DNA of 64,000 nt from Neckera pumila (taxonomy: Eukaryota > Streptophyta > Bryopsida > Hypnales > Neckeraceae): the NCBI GenBank assembly GCA_963969595.1, contig OZ018409.1, positions 46,699,282 to 46,763,281 on the forward strand. Direction: 5' to 3'. Positions 38,042 through 51,844 of this stretch are shown here, piece after piece. The position numbers and the translations under genes were made by a program. The number at the start of each line of letters is the position of its first letter. Within the stretch, counting starts at the first letter, position 1. Below the pieces are notes generated by a model. The model did not search any database. It was not told the DNA's origin and was given only the letters and a program-made list of their open reading frames with translations.

Positions 38042-39663
38042 GGAGTTATCATAATTTATCACACGGCATACTCCCTAGCACTGAGAATGCCCACATTATC
38101 TGTTAGTTGTTTGACGCACATTCCCGATGGAAGTTTCTTCGATTTTGGAGTGGTTTCAAAATGAGAATCCCCAAGCTCAGGATTTTGAACACACAGTTAT
38201 GATGGTGAATTATGCTTAATCCATGCCTCATCCAAACCCATAGAATCTTCATTACTCAATGTTAAAATGCATTATGACGATATTGATCTCTTACAGTATG
38301 GTGCAAATACCTCCCAGGAGTGAGATGTTCTTGAGATGTAGAGCATCAACACGTTGGCGAGATAGGTACTCATATATACTTCCATCCGTGAACGTCCAAA
38401 GAGATCGAAACTCAAAGCCACCTACTTTTCAAGCCCCAAACAACCTTCTTGGCTCAGGAGATGGGAAATGATTTGAGCTATGGGATCACTGGCCCTCAAT
38501 TCCATGTAGATGTGTTGCAGGTATAAGATTTCAAAAATCGTTGAGAAAATTTCAGACTTTCAAAAAGGTTTAATGCCAAGTGACATTTCTTTGTTACGCA
38601 TTTTATTTTAAAAATAGTATGTCCTGCTTAGCTCCCTCATGCCACCACTATTTATTGCCCACTTCACATAGCAGTTGAAAGCACACAGCCTCATGTGGAT
38701 TTCGCCAAATTATTAAATGTCAAATATGTTGTCATCTTTCTAAGAATTTTTAAAAGTTGCAAGCGTTCTCCAGAGAACCACTGGAAACCACTGGAATAAT
38801 ACCAGGAGATGCATGCAAAATTGGTAGTTACATACTTCCAAACAAAACTAGCATAATTACACTAGCACGTGAACTTCTAAAATCCACGAGGATCACCGAG
38901 ATTCCCCACACCCTCCAACCTGTCAAATAAACCTACACAACGAATTTCTGTTTACAAGCTCTCGCAAAAGAAAACTATTTACAACGCTCTGTACAAAATC
39001 GACCTCATCTGGAAAAATTGGCACTAAACCTCGATTTGAAGAAAACCTACTCCATTCACTAAACATTACTTGGTTAGAATCTGCAGATCTATGGCGATGC
39101 AAACCGAATCTCCAAACCAAAAAATGCTCCGTGGTCCTTCAAGGACTCGCCAGAGTGACTGCCGAATTCCACATCCCAGCAGGTAATCCATTAAGCCATA
39201 GCCAACTGAGGAGCCCGTTTGGACCTCCTGATCGGCAAAAGCAAGAAGAATACCCACCAGTCCGGTCGAAACAGGGCTCCAAACAACGTACACGCCCTCG
39301 CTTGCTCGGAGGACTGCAACATGAACAAGCTGCCCTTTGCACATGTTCAATTGATTAGGGCTTAGATGTGGGACCTGGAACAAACGCACTCTTCGTTGAC
39401 ACCAAACTCAAAACGAAGCTCGCTGGAGTTGAATTTCTCTCTTCGTATACAACCGATCACCGGAAAACGACGACCGAGCGACTGCCTGACGGCGCTCTGT
39501 CTGTCTGTCTGTCTATTCGTCTCCTCCTGGTTGCCTGCTCTTGCCGGACCCATCCATGGAATCAAAGTACCGGCAATTGCTTCACTCCCCTTCCATCTAC
39601 TTCAATGACGACTGGACTGGACTGGATGGGAAGAAGGGATGAAATGGAAACAGGTATCGCGGT
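38042..39663. other. Intergenic, no gene seen
   Basis: Short overlapping ORFs occur at 39066-39667 on both strands. None has a recognisable family or convincing splice structure. Confidence 0.4.
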
Positions 39664-41043
39664 TTAAATGGGCTGACGCGCGGAGCGTGAGGACACATCC
39701 GACGCTGATCTGGCGAGGGGGGGAATCACGGCACCCTTCCAGTTGGTCAAGCTCCATCTGCCCGACCACGCTCGCTCCGGTGGCTCTTTCGAAGACTCAC
39801 CCGGAGAGTTGCTGCTGGGTACTGGCACATCCGTATTGCTGACAGCTTTGCCGCTTTCCAGGTCGATGGTCACCCATTCATCACCCTCGGCGCGGTCACG
39901 TGGTGCCAAGTCCAGGCTACGTGCGCTTGAGAACCACCGGCGTGATGGGGCGTCGCCATTCTGATCGCTTTGGCGCGTAAGAAGGTTGCGTAAGGCAATC
40001 AAGTCGGCGCTCAAGGAGGAAGACCGGCGGACGCTAGATGAAGCTGGCGGTTTTCGGAAGCTAGTATTCTTGGCAATAGACTGCTGATCGCTGCCAGTCG
40101 TCGCTGATACGTCGCTGACACGCTTGAAGGACTCCGAATTCCAGAAGAGAGATTCACGCGCGCTGGCTTCTCGGGATATCAGGGGGGCAGTTCGGGAATC
40201 TGTCGTGCAGGAATCAGAGCACATGAATTCAGCATTGGTTGCTCACATGATATATTGGTCACAACGAAGAATCTCGACGACGCGGATTGGCACCCGACAC
40301 GACGATAAGGAACTTCGTGACATGACACTACATTAGCATAATCTGGGCATCTCTCTATGTGAGAATCCACAGGAATCTATGTGAAAACGGCAGAAATTTC
40401 CAGCGTTCTTACCGTCCAAGGGAGCACCGCCGGACGTGAGTTGTCGCGATTCGATGTGGCTGTCGCCGCTCTCCGAAACCTCGGTAATGGTCTCGGCGGG
40501 CTCGCCATGGCCATCAGCCTCCGCGGCATGCTCGCCATCTGAATTCGACAGCTTCACCTCCCCGACAGGCTGACCCACCAAACTGGCGCGGCAGAGCGGG
40601 CATGTCGAGTGCGCGTCGAACCACGCATCGATGCAATCCCGGTGGAACACGTGCTTACACGTCGGCAGCAGGCGCAGCGAATCCTCTGGTTCGAAATCCG
40701 CCAAGCACACGGGGCACTCGCGGGGAGTGTCTTTCTCGCCCAACTCCTCACGGTGCACCAGCGGCAGCGCGTCCACGTCCTCTTTCAGCAGCCCCTTCGA
40801 TGTCACGTTGTAGCTTCCGGATTGCGTCGTGTTCGATTGAGCAATCGTGCGTCCAGCGTCTCCCCGTATGTATTTCCGGAAGAAGATGGACACAAACGCG
40901 AGCACGAAGCAGCCGCCTATGAGCGAGATGATCACCACCGCAGTCGTGGGGTTGAATCTCGCCGAATTCTCGCCGTAGAACTGGCCCGGGCCATTCCCTG
41001 TCGAATTGAAGTTGATTGTACTGTTGTCTGCATTCGACGCCAT
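39664..41043 (-). CDS. ATL-type RING-H2 E3 ubiquitin ligase (2 exons)
   Basis: Exon 1 is 41043-40413 and exon 2 is 40199-39664, with donor G|gtaag and acceptor acag joining in phase 1. The protein is about 388 residues. It has a single membrane segment ([20 protein letters not shown]), a GLD-like motif ([13 protein letters not shown]), and a complete RING-H2 finger ([17 protein letters not shown]) with Trp in DAWFDAHST. The C-terminal half is acidic, then Ser/Arg-rich ([19 protein letters not shown]). It is likely a membrane E3 ligase with the finger in the cytosol. It differs from the RING gene at 31575-34300 in sequence and intron position, so the two are not a recent tandem duplication. 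No disruption is seen. Confidence 0.9.
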
Positions 41044-43393
41044 GACGATTATTCCTCAAAACAAACAAATCTAGCAAAGATTGGCGAATGAACGCCGAGC
41101 TTCAAATTCAGGATCCCTGAATTGTCGAATCAATGACGAGGCTCTGTTTTTTCATCGAATCCCCGTATGTTGTTATTCAAACCCAATCCAAGATCACGAA
41201 CCGGACTCAAAAGTCACTTTTCTTCCTGCACAGAATCAGAGCCTAGGCCTCACTAGCACTTACTTCCTTGTGCGTCGATGTCAGCTCTATCTACTGCTGA
41301 AAAAGCTACTGAAATTCTCCTCTACAGCCAGCTAACCTGAATCCTCACCAGATGTTGTTCGAACTACTCAATCTGAGATCACGAACTGGACAAAAATAAA
41401 TAAATAAATCTGCACTCTTCTTGCGGCACACGTGCACACACTCAAATCTCTCACCAGACTCAACTCCTTTGCCACAGCCGTGTAATCGAATTGCAGTTGA
41501 TCTCAGGGGCTTCACTACTCAAATCCTTCGCCAGGCTCTCGTCGCTAGCTAGAACTTCTTAACTAGTTGTTTGATGATCGATCCCTCTACCTACTGATGC
41601 CAAACCGACAGCAATTTCACTTGTTTAGCTCGGCGAGCGACCCTCACCCCCTTTGTACGATCGAGCAGCTGCGTGATCGAGTGTCCCAGGACTGTGCGCT
41701 CGGGCGGCTGACGTCGAGCAAATGGGTGCAGCGACGTGGGCAACTCCGTTGATATCTACGTCAGTTACCCCCCAGTCAGCCAGCCAGCAGCAGCGACCAG
41801 GTAAGTTAAGAACGAGGACGACACGCGCAGCACTCATGGCTGCAATCCGGCAAGGGCCTCGAGGAGACCTTTTGGGGGCGCCAGGTGCGCGCGGGGTGCG
41901 ATCGGGCGGGCCCAGTTAGGCTCAACAGAGGAAAGCCAGCGTGAAGGTCCCTCCGGGGCGGGATCTGGGTCTGGCGGAAAGGGAAGGGAAGGAACTAGTC
42001 GATCGGGTATTTACACGCTGGGTAGACTGCTGAACCGACGACCTCAGCGATGGCGCGCGAAGAATCAAGATGAACTTCATGCGGGTAACAAACACAACAA
42101 CGAATGAATTTCCTAAACCCTACGGAGGGGAGCAAGTAGGGTTTAGGCCTGTAGCGGAGCGCCGCTAGGCGTGTAGCTACAATCCTCTGTAGGGTTTGCT
42201 AAAGGGGAATGCTAAAGGAGAATAGGGGTTGATTTCTCGAGTTCTTTGGCCTTTATTTTATTTTTTTGAATTGCAACAGCAAGAGGAAGAGATGGAAACA
42301 AGAATCCACCGCGTTGTTCATCCGTTGCGACAGAGAGGGGGGGCGGGATGAGGGAACCCGTAGTTCCCTCCGGCGATGGCAAGCGAGGTCGTCGGTTCAG
42401 CAGGTGTCCCTTATATGCTCAACTGCACGAAACAGAAATCCGAGTCGCGTGGGCTCCAGCGAAAGGAGCTCGCGCGCCTGCACAACTGCTGGGAATCACT
42501 CGGACCATCAAAGTGCACCGTCACCACATGGCGCGACCTTGCGGCAACCGCGATGTCTGCAACTGAAGGGGCTGCTAGGCTCCACAGGCCCCACTATTGC
42601 AAAACTCGAACTCGGTAGCTTAGAGCATCCTCAGTCCTAATGGTACATTGGCCCTCCAAATGTATTTTAAACTTTTGAATGGTATATAATTAGAACTTGA
42701 AATTTGTATTGGAAGTGCATCAAAAGGCAAAAGCACATTGAGGATGTGCAAGAAAAATTCAAATTTAGACACTAGACAACCACTTCTAAAGCAAGGTAAA
42801 AGTGGGTAATTATAGAGGTCGTGGCAAATCATAGTTACCAAAGCAAAACTTAGCCATTGACATTTTAAATGTGACCACATTTAGAATCTAGAACTAGGGT
42901 CGCAATTGAATGGGATCAATGTTGGATCTAGCTACCTTCACTAGATTTTTTATTTATTCTTTCTTCATGTCTTTTGATTTTTTCTTAATTCCAAAGGATT
43001 GGGGTCCCAATTAATTTAGTGTCGTTTTTTATTTTGTCCCTCAATCAATTTCCCTAAGTTTCACTTCAAGGCCAAATTTCAACTTCTTTGGGTTGTAAAA
43101 GGTGAATAAAAGATATGACATGTGCAACTTAGAGCTTCCTACTAGTGTGAAGTCCAAAGTCTCAACTCCAAGTCTCAAGTTCCTCATACCAGTTACCAAG
43201 TTCTATACCTTCTCCAATTGTTTTATTCACTCAATTTTTTTCTTTTATAGCTTGGTTAGCATTGAAGACAAGAAGAGTAAGAATTCTCATTGTTCTTGCT
43301 CTCTTTACAACAATTAAATACTAGTGTGCCATTGTTGGTATTTTGGCATTGTATGAAATTGCAATGCATCAACAAATGTTGAAGTGATCAATA
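41044..43393. other. Intergenic; upstream DNA of the second RING gene
   Basis: Contains an inverted copy (about 42140-42215) of the dispersed ctacagaggattgtagctac repeat seen near 9085. ORFs at 41567-42640 are short, overlapping and unrecognised. AT content rises sharply after 42620. Confidence 0.45.
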
Positions 43394-44338
43394 TTAACCC
43401 CTAAAGGTCGGAGACTATGTTTTCACCAAAAACACTCCAAAATTGCCATTTTTAGTACAAGTATCAAATTTTAGAAAAAAGACTTTTTTGGACACATGAA
43501 ACCATAGGATCTTGTAGTAAACTTGTTTGAGAATATGTAGAAAAAAATTCAGAATTTTCCACCTTGTAGATTGCACCTTGTAGATTGTAGATATTAGCAT
43601 TTGAATTGACAAATAACCTTTTTTTGGCCCTACAAAAAATTGGACAGCTACACTTCACAAGGTCACATTTAAATGGAAAAATGTCCAAAATGGTGGCTAC
43701 TCTTTGGATTCATTCTTTAAAGCAAGTTGGATACATGCTTGAAAAATTTCAGATCATTTGGAATTGTATAACATACAGGAAAAAAATAGATTGTAGAAAG
43801 CAGTAGAAAATTGATTCAAGCACGAAATTGTTAAGAATTTAATTATGGAATTGAAAAATGCCAATCCCAACATTTGTAATGTTGAAATTAACAATATACA
43901 TCCTATGCTTCTTCTTTTTTCAAAAAATATTAAAAATTGAGTTAAATAAAGGACTCCAAAGCTTATTTTAGAGTAGAGAATCCATAACTATCTGCAAACT
44001 AGAACACCTCATAATTTTCATCTCATAAATCAAATGGAATAACTGAAAGCTTTACACATATATATTAATCGAAAGAACCAATTTCAAATTTTTATTATTT
44101 TAAAAAGTGATTTTTCAGAATTTTTTTGAGCTGCCTACCTATTGTTGAAAATGATATATCATCCAATAACCTTTTAACCATGTAGTTAAAAGTTTTGAAA
44201 ATTGTTGGGCCTTAAAGCTACTCCTTGGGCACACGTTGCGTGAAATTTTCAAAGAATAAAAATAAAATTTCCATTCAAAGTGAGCTGCCCAAAATCGCTA
44301 TGTTGCCAAAAAACATTGTTTGGTCCTTTAGGGGTTAA
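43394..44338. mobile_element. TTAA element, family I, reverse orientation, 945 bp
   Basis: The ends are TTAA-CCCCTAAAGGTCGG and TGGTCCTTTAGGGG-TTAA. The interior matches the reverse complement of 18861-19792 and 62005-62935. No coding capacity. Confidence 0.85.
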
Positions 44339-44604
44339 TGTCCATTTGTTTTGTTGAAACTGATAGGCTTTGTTTAACAAGGATAATTTGACAAGTTTCA
44401 AAGATTAGTGGATTTTTGGAGCTTTGTCTTCTTGGATCATATATATATATATTATGTTTTTACATTCAATGAGGATGAATACATTAACATTCACTTAGTT
44501 GTGCACACTTTCAAGGGCCTGTTTTAGAGAAGAAAGAGACATATATGGGAATGAAAATGTTTACAACAAAACTACTATTGTTGTAAAAATTTCTTTTTGA
44601 GGTG

Positions 44605-45022
44605 CATTAGAGAAAAAATCAGCCCTCCGGAGGGCTACTCCACGGACCCCTTTAGTGCCCTAAAACTTAGTTTTAAAGGGCTGAAAATTTAGTTTTTCTC
44701 CTATTTCCACGTAGCTGAAACTGTTGTGACAGTGGCGTAAGAACCCAATTTTTTGAATAAAAAGTTATAAAATATATATATATTTAAAAAAATCTTTATA
44801 AAAAACAAAACATAAAAAATAAAAATAAAAAAATAAAAAAAATATATAAAAGATAAAAGATAAAAGATAAAAAAAACCCTGCAAAATCTGATTGCTCCAG
44901 CGAGCAGTCATACACTTTGACTGCTCACTAAGGGCACTTTTCCAAGTTGACAGGCCATGCTTGAAATAGATGGCATGGCAATTTGGAACGGCCCTTCCAA
45001 AGGCTAATTTCTTTCTCTAATG
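44605..45022. mobile_element. CATTAG-ended foldback element, 418 bp
   Basis: CATTAGAGAAAAAATCAGCC at the left is matched in inverted orientation by ggctaatttctttctctaatg at the right (one base beyond 20 in the window, ending 45022). The centre is A/T-rich simple sequence. It belongs with 14565-14853 and 47171-47640. Confidence 0.65.
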
Positions 45023-47170
45023 TTGGCGATTCTTTATCATGATTGCTAATTTATGTGGGATAGGATTAAGTACCACTTCAAACGTTGTTACAAAATCTTG
45101 TGAGGCTAAAGCAATGTTAGCTCAAACTAAGCATATATTGTAGCAAGGGAATTTGAAGCTTTGCATGGTATTCCAAGGAATTCATGTTCCTATCATGGCA
45201 CCTCTAATTGACCTTACATTAGATTATTGCCGTAAAGGATTCTATTTTGCCCTTCTTCAATGTTGTATTCAAGGTTGTAGATGCAAAATGCAAGTTCTAG
45301 GATTTGAATTTGGATAGGCTAGAGGATTCCTAAGGAGGCATTATTTTAGAAATCTTAAATACAAAGTAGGAGACATTTGAACATTAATGTTTCCCTAACA
45401 AATTTGTTAGTGACACTATTATATTATAAGGTGTTGATATTATTTACCATTCAAGGGTAAGAAAGAAGGATTGTTTCAATAGAAAGTGTAGTGAAATGTC
45501 ATTCAAGCAAGCACTTGTATGGGGTTTGAAAGAGTGTTTTGGATCTTGACACTTTGTTAAAGATAATTGGTGTATTCAGTATTTGTACAATGTGTCTCTT
45601 AATATTGTTATAGCAAGTTTATGTTTACATAACCTTTGTATATTACAAAAATAATGACTTTGACATAGAAAAGACAAAAGAAGTAGAACAAGAATTGTGG
45701 CAATTGGCCAATGATATTTATGGCAATTTACAAAAAATAAATCCATTCCATAAAATAAAAAATTCATTTAAATAAATGAAGAAGTTACAAAAAGAAATTC
45801 TAATGAAAGTACATTGACGGGAAAGAACATGAAATACGGATATTTGACAATAGTGACCATGAAGGAACCAAAAGATAAATTGAAAAATATTGCATGAAGC
45901 AACAAGTATATTTATCTTTCATTTAGAAGACAATTGTCATTGAAATCAATCTTTCATTTGGAAGACAATCATAATTCCAAATAGAATAGATGGCTAAATA
46001 TTACCACTTGAAAATCAGGCAATCCACTTGCTTGTTAGAATGCATCCACAAAGGCAACCTTGTTCAATACAGGCTCATTCACTCTCTAGCTTTAAAACGC
46101 ATTCTTGAAAACAAGATGCCAACATTCATATTACCTAATCCATTCCACAAAAATATTAGGCAACGTGAAAGTATAGACTCGTTTTGATAAATAACATGTT
46201 GAGGGAAACTTCTAAGAAGAAATCTTTCATTTCACATTATCAGACATACAATATTATCAATGTGAGATGCTTGGATATGGTATTAGTCAAGCATGCTCAT
46301 TCCAAGGTTTAAAAGGACATTATAAAGTAGTCGCCCCCTTTCTACCCACCCACCCTATTGTGGTATAGGCTCTTCTATTTCCGCACACAAGGAGATGAAT
46401 AGTGATCAATGATGGTGCAGTTCTAGTGCATTATGATTGGCTAAAAGTCTTCAATATTGCAACCAATCCTTGGTTGACTTTGTTTGCAGCCCATCATTGA
46501 AAATAGGAAGGTCTATATCAACTATATGTTTTCATTAAAAAACTTCAGGGTAATTATGTTTGAGAAAAAAATATTCTAAATTTTTTTGAAATCCTTCCAA
46601 AATCTATTTCCGCACACCAGAAAATTTACACAGTCAAGGAATCCACTCTCTATATATGTGTAATTCTTTAAGTAGATGGAAATGAGTCGTAAGCTTCTAA
46701 TGCAAAAGCTGACTTGCATTTTGGAGTAAAATTTTTCTCTCCTTATCTAGTTACGCAATGAGAGACTGTCATCTGTCCTCCAATGGGCTCCATTAAGTTA
46801 TGATTGCAAAGGGATGATTCACATGTAACAGTAGCTATACTAAATAGTGAAATTAGGTTGCCTTAACAATTAGGTTACCTTCATCAAAGAAGTCACCTCA
46901 TGACTCATTGTTTGTCCAGATGGAAACACATGCCATTCTCTAAATCCAAACCATGAACCAGTGCACCAACCTATGCAATACACATGGTTCCTACATTACT
47001 GCATCCTTCTATAGTACCTAAACATAATAATATAGTGTAGAATGTCAAGAAATTAGTGTGGGCCAACCTAATTTCACTATTTAGTGTACCCTACCTTACA
47101 ACTTTATGTTCGTGAAGCCATTTCGGAAGTATTGAATTACCTTATTTGATGACATGGCTCTGTCCAAGGT
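45023..47170. other. AT-rich stretch, no gene seen
   Basis: No supportable ORF, RNA gene or element ends were found. The sequence is unlike the TTAA families. Confidence 0.45.
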
Positions 47171-47640
47171 CATTAGAAAAAATTGGGACCCTCAAAGGGA
47201 CTGCTTCTCTTTGAGCCCTTTTGAAGGGAACGCCCCTATTCATAAACAAGGGCCCTTCATTATAAATTTTTTTTTTAAATTATGATATTAATAAAATATT
47301 ATTATAATATAAAATAATAATAATAATAATAATAATAAAAATAAAGTATTAAAATAATACTGAAATAATATTAAAAAATAATTCTCAAATTAGCAAGCTG
47401 ATGTGGTCGCCATAGTGCCACATCAAATTGTGAAATTTTGTGATTTTGAATTTTTTTTTTAAATTAATTATTTTATATTTTAAGTATTTAAAATTTTATT
47501 TTAATGCATTGTACAACGCTATCCAAGCCCTCCAATTTGTTGGCGGCAAAAAAAAATTTAATTTAATAAAAAAAAATTGGCCCGTGTTCCCCTGTTCCCC
47601 TCATTCACAGCCCCTTTGAGGGCTCCAATTCTTTCTAGTG
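47171..47640. mobile_element. CATTAG/CACTAG-ended foldback element, 470 bp
   Basis: The left end CATTAGAAAAAATTGGGACC pairs with the inverted right end, which reads CACTAGAAAGAATTGGAGCC on the opposite strand. Both are followed by CTCAAAGGG. The interior holds a (TAA)n run (about 47316-47340) and gctgatgtggtcg as in 14565-14853. No target duplication is visible. Confidence 0.7.
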
Positions 47641-48261
47641 AAGGACAAGTGTTCTGCCTGATGTGGCCGTGCTACAGCAAATTGAATTGGCGTGACATTC
47701 TTTCCATTGAGTGGGGCAATCCCGCCTTCTTCCTTTTAGTTTTGCTTTTTAATCCTTGAACACCGAGCGGGTGATGGAAATTATCCCCTTTGGGAGTGGC
47801 ACTATATGACATCATCTACTTTAAAAAAATCAAAAGGGCTCACTAGAGGTCAAACTACTATTCATGATCTCTCAGGACTTTAATTTCCACACAAAATTCA
47901 AAAGATGAATAGTTGCACTTTTGTCCTACACAAAAGGATTCTATCTCTCATTCATCGACCGGAAAATGGCTGCGGCGTCGTTTATAGGTTAAGATATAAC
48001 AAAAATCTAGAAGGCCCACTGGACTACCTGCACAAACAATTAGACATGTCTTTTGAGGGAGAAGCTTTTGTGATAATTTAGCTATTTTCCAGAGTGTAGA
48101 GGGTACAAAGAGAACTCTTGAAAATTTATACTACGGAATAATTATTTGAAACTTCTCCAACAAGTCCATATTATTGATCCATGTAGAGTATTCTTTTTTC
48201 TTTCCATTGATATATTACATATCAGTTTTTTCTTTGAAGCTCCCTCAATGCTCAATGATTA

Positions 48262-49925
48262 TTAACCCCCAAAGGTTCATGACTATGTTTTACCAAAAAA
48301 ACACTTCAAAACTATAATTTTGAAGGCAAAGAGCTACAATAAAAATAAATAAAAATAAAAATGTTTTTTTTCTATTATTCAACAAAAAGATCTTGTATAG
48401 GACTAGTATAAGAATATGTTTTCTATATTTCTTTTTTGATACTTTGGCCATTCTAATTGTAAGATATTAGTGTGAAAAGTGTGAAAAGAAAATATTTTCT
48501 TGCACATAGCTTTACTAGGTTTTTAGACTTTGAATCCCTTTAACTTAAATTTTTTAGACAACAAAGTTTTGAAGTTTGAATGTCTCTGGTGAAGAATTGA
48601 GTTGGAAATCTAGGAAAAAATATGTCAAATAATTTTTAATGTCTCCCTAAATTTGTCTTTTTTGCAAAACAATATCCAAATCTTTGAAACGACATCCACA
48701 TGTCTAAAACAATTTCAAGATGTCTAGCAATCAAGCTACCATTTTCAAAATATCCCATATTGTTTGTCTTACCATGGACGAACAATGGATTTTGGTATAA
48801 GTACATCCCTTCCATCCTTCATTCTCACTAACTATTAATGAGGTAATTCCTTTATTTTGCCATCAAAATTCTCTTGATGGTAGATGGTAAATTTCTTTAA
48901 CTTTTGTTGATTTCAACAATTTTCTTTATTTACTTGTTTTTTACTTGTTTCTAAATGTTATTTTTGCTAATCTTGCCCTATGGATACGGTATGCATCAAT
49001 TGATGTCTCAAAAAATGTCTAGACGTCTAAGTTGACATCTCAAAAAACAAAATGAAAATTCTAAACTGGCATAAAAGTGTGTTGACTAGGCATGTCACAT
49101 CATGTTTGCTAGTTGCCACATCATTTTACTGCCGCCATGTCAGCTGCCACGTCATGTGTCATGTCATAGACGGATTTGATGAAAAAAATCTATGTGGCTC
49201 TCTTTGCTTGTGTGGCGCTTACGTAATACAAACGTGGCAACCACATGGTACAATTTTGTTGAGTGTAAAACTAGTGCCCTGGTGGACATTACATGCTTAA
49301 CATCCATGTTACCTTATCAAGCGGGATGTTTTTGGACATTAACTTTGACACAATTTTTTGGACATTGATGTTGACACCAATAGACATCAACCTTGACATC
49401 CAACTGAAGACGAGTTTCTTCTAGTGATGGAAGGAAAAATTAAGTTGTTCATAGTTCTAAAATAGAATTGAAACAAGTCTAGGAACATGTCAATCCCAAT
49501 GGCAAAATTATTGTAGCAAATCATGTACTCCCTATAAATGTTTTGTGTTGAAAAATTGTGAAGATTGAGTTTGGAAATGAATCCTATTGAACATACCTAA
49601 TTGCCAAAAAAAGACTTTTTATATCTTCCACATCACTTATCTGAATGGAATCAAGCAAAGCTATCCATCTGGACAAATATATACTAAGGTATAAGAAAAA
49701 GAATGAAAATTCATATTAAGTTTTTGCATTTCTTTTTTGCTACAAAGCTTCTAGCATTTTGTGCTTAGGTGGACATAGTTTTTTTTCTACACCAAATGAA
49801 ATGACTATTATATTCCCCCAAAGCTAGTACATTCACTTACCTTCAAAATAGTTTCAAATTTTTTGGTAAACATAGATATCATAGGAACTTGCCCAAAATC
49901 CAAGAAAATCCATTCTAGGACGTTG
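48262..49925. mobile_element. Degraded TTAA element carrying a CACTA-like insertion
   Basis: The left end is TTAA-CCCCCAAAGGTTCATG. The interior to about 48637 and from about 49432 resembles the family II body. In between lies an unrelated segment rich in gacatca and ttgaca motifs, ending cttctagtg at about 49426, like the right terminus of a CACTA element. Its left terminus and the right end of the host element were not found. Confidence 0.45.
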
Positions 49926-50043
49926 AACCTTTACAATAGGATTTAATTGAATGAAGTGCATTATTAACAACATTCATTATCAAACACCAGTATATAGATA
50001 AGCACTTGAACATTTAAGAATTGATTCTATATTTGCACAGACA

Positions 50044-50626
50044 TTAACTCTTTAAAGACCAAAGGGCTAGTCTAAATTTCTACAATTATGAAGATGCATA
50101 ATGAAATATATTTAAAACGTTATATAAATATGATTTCAAACAAAAGTTGTAAAATACGATCCACCAATTATATTCATACAGCTAGATTATTTGAAGCACT
50201 AATCAATATTTTCTAATAAATTTTGAAATTAAAAATTAAAAATTCTTTCTAAGATAGATTATAGATTTAATAAAATATTTTTTAAATATTTTTTTTGCTT
50301 TAAACTTCAATTTAAAAAAATTTAGTTCAAATTGATTTTTAAAGAATTTTATTTTGCCTATTTAGACAAGTCATTTTCAAAGAGTCAATTTTTGAACTAA
50401 CAAGTTATTTTTTGTAGCCAAATAACTTATTCTCTATAAAGTGTAGAATAATAGCAAAAAGAATTCTAAAAATCTTTATTATTCAAATGTAAGAGAGTTA
50501 TTTCAAATAATTTACAAACATTTAGATGAAAAAATCAAAATTTTGTGTGCTCGACTGAAATATGTTTGCATTCATTCACGCATCAAAATTGGATTGTCTA
50601 GTGACTTTGGTCCTGTAGGGATTAGT
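50044..50626. mobile_element. Degraded short TTAA element
   Basis: The left end is TTAA-CTCTTTAAAGACCAA. The right end is TTGGTCCTGTAGGGATTA. Both are imperfect. The interior is very AT-rich. Confidence 0.5.
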
Positions 50627-51671
50627 GATAAAAATTAATATGCCTAAAAGCATTTGAATAAACAGTTTAGCAATGTTTGTATTATTACATTGAATTTTTG
50701 TGGGTCTTTTTAGTATTCAAGAGGGAATTTTAAATTCTCTTAGAATATTTTTTTTGGACAACGTATGAATAAACTATGAATTTTCAAAGTGTTGAAATAG
50801 GTATTTCTAAAATTGAACCTAGATTCACATGAATAATGGAAGTACATTTTAGACAAGAATATGTAGGGATTGGTCTTAGGAAGGGATTGGGACTAAGTGT
50901 TATTCCCTTAGACCTCACAACTATTTTTTATTCTCCTTTGTATATTCCAATGAAGTCCTATTTAAAATTCAATGACCTGGTTTCTTCTTTACCGTATTTG
51001 CCGTTAGAAAATAAGGTGGGTACCTTTCTGCCCGCCCTTTTTTGCTATTGTGCCTAGTTCCTATTATTAAATTGATCAAGTTTTCATATTTATTTGTTGG
51101 TAAGTGAAAGGAGGTTCCAATACACCAAAAAACATAACATTTGAATACCGTATGCCAAAGTTTTGAATGGTCCTAACTTTTGGTAGATGTTCTACATAAG
51201 GGTAGTCACATATTCTTTGTTCTATGGCTATACTCTGAAGAATTACGACATTTTCCATTAGCTTATTGAATGCTCTGTGGCAGAATATACTTGTTACGTG
51301 CAATTTTCTTGACGTCCATTATTCTCCTGCGGACGTGAATAAGTGGGCATGAGAAAGTGTTTTGCAAGCAAAAATCTTAACCTTATGACCCATAGTTTCA
51401 TCGCTAAACCTGCCGATCTCACCATAGTTGCGCTCCGTCGCTGTTGCTAGCGCTTGTAGTGGCATGAGCTGCCCTACTTAAGTCTTTGAACTTTATTAAA
51501 TTATCCCCATCTAGCTTTCGTTCTCCAATTTTAATTCTCCATGTTGAACACACCAAAAAGGGGTGTCACTCTTTCTTCATGCTAATTAGCTCCCGTTGAC
51601 TCCGATTGGCTCTTGTTTTCTCTCACCAGCACTTTTCATTCTTTTGCAGCATTTGCTTGTTGAAGAAGGTG
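50627..51671. other. Spacer, no gene seen
   Basis: Short ORFs only, none recognised. Confidence 0.4.
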
Positions 51672-51712
51672 TCCCTCCCCCTCCCCCTCCCCCTCCCCCT
51701 CCCCCTCCCCCT
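51672..51712. repeat. (CCCTCC)n microsatellite
   Basis: About six CCCTCC/CCCCCT units immediately next to the foldback at 51714. Confidence 0.95.
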
Positions 51713-51713
51713 A

Positions 51714-51844
51714 GAGCAGCCCCACTCCAACACACTGAAGCCACTCTCTAAAGATTTTGCACCCTTCATCTTCGAAGATCTTAGAAGATGAATGGTGAAG
51801 AACATTTAGAGAGTGGCTTTGAGCGTGTTGGAGTGGGGCTGCTC
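51714..51844. repeat. 131-bp foldback with a 39-bp near-perfect stem
   Basis: 51714-51752 (gagcagccccactcc ... ctctctaaa) is the near-perfect inverse of 51805-51844. There is one indel and two mismatches around the middle of the arm. The loop holds a smaller hairpin (cttcatcttc / gaagatgaa). It could be a tiny MITE, or a transcribed hairpin of the miRNA or siRNA type. Confidence 0.8.
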
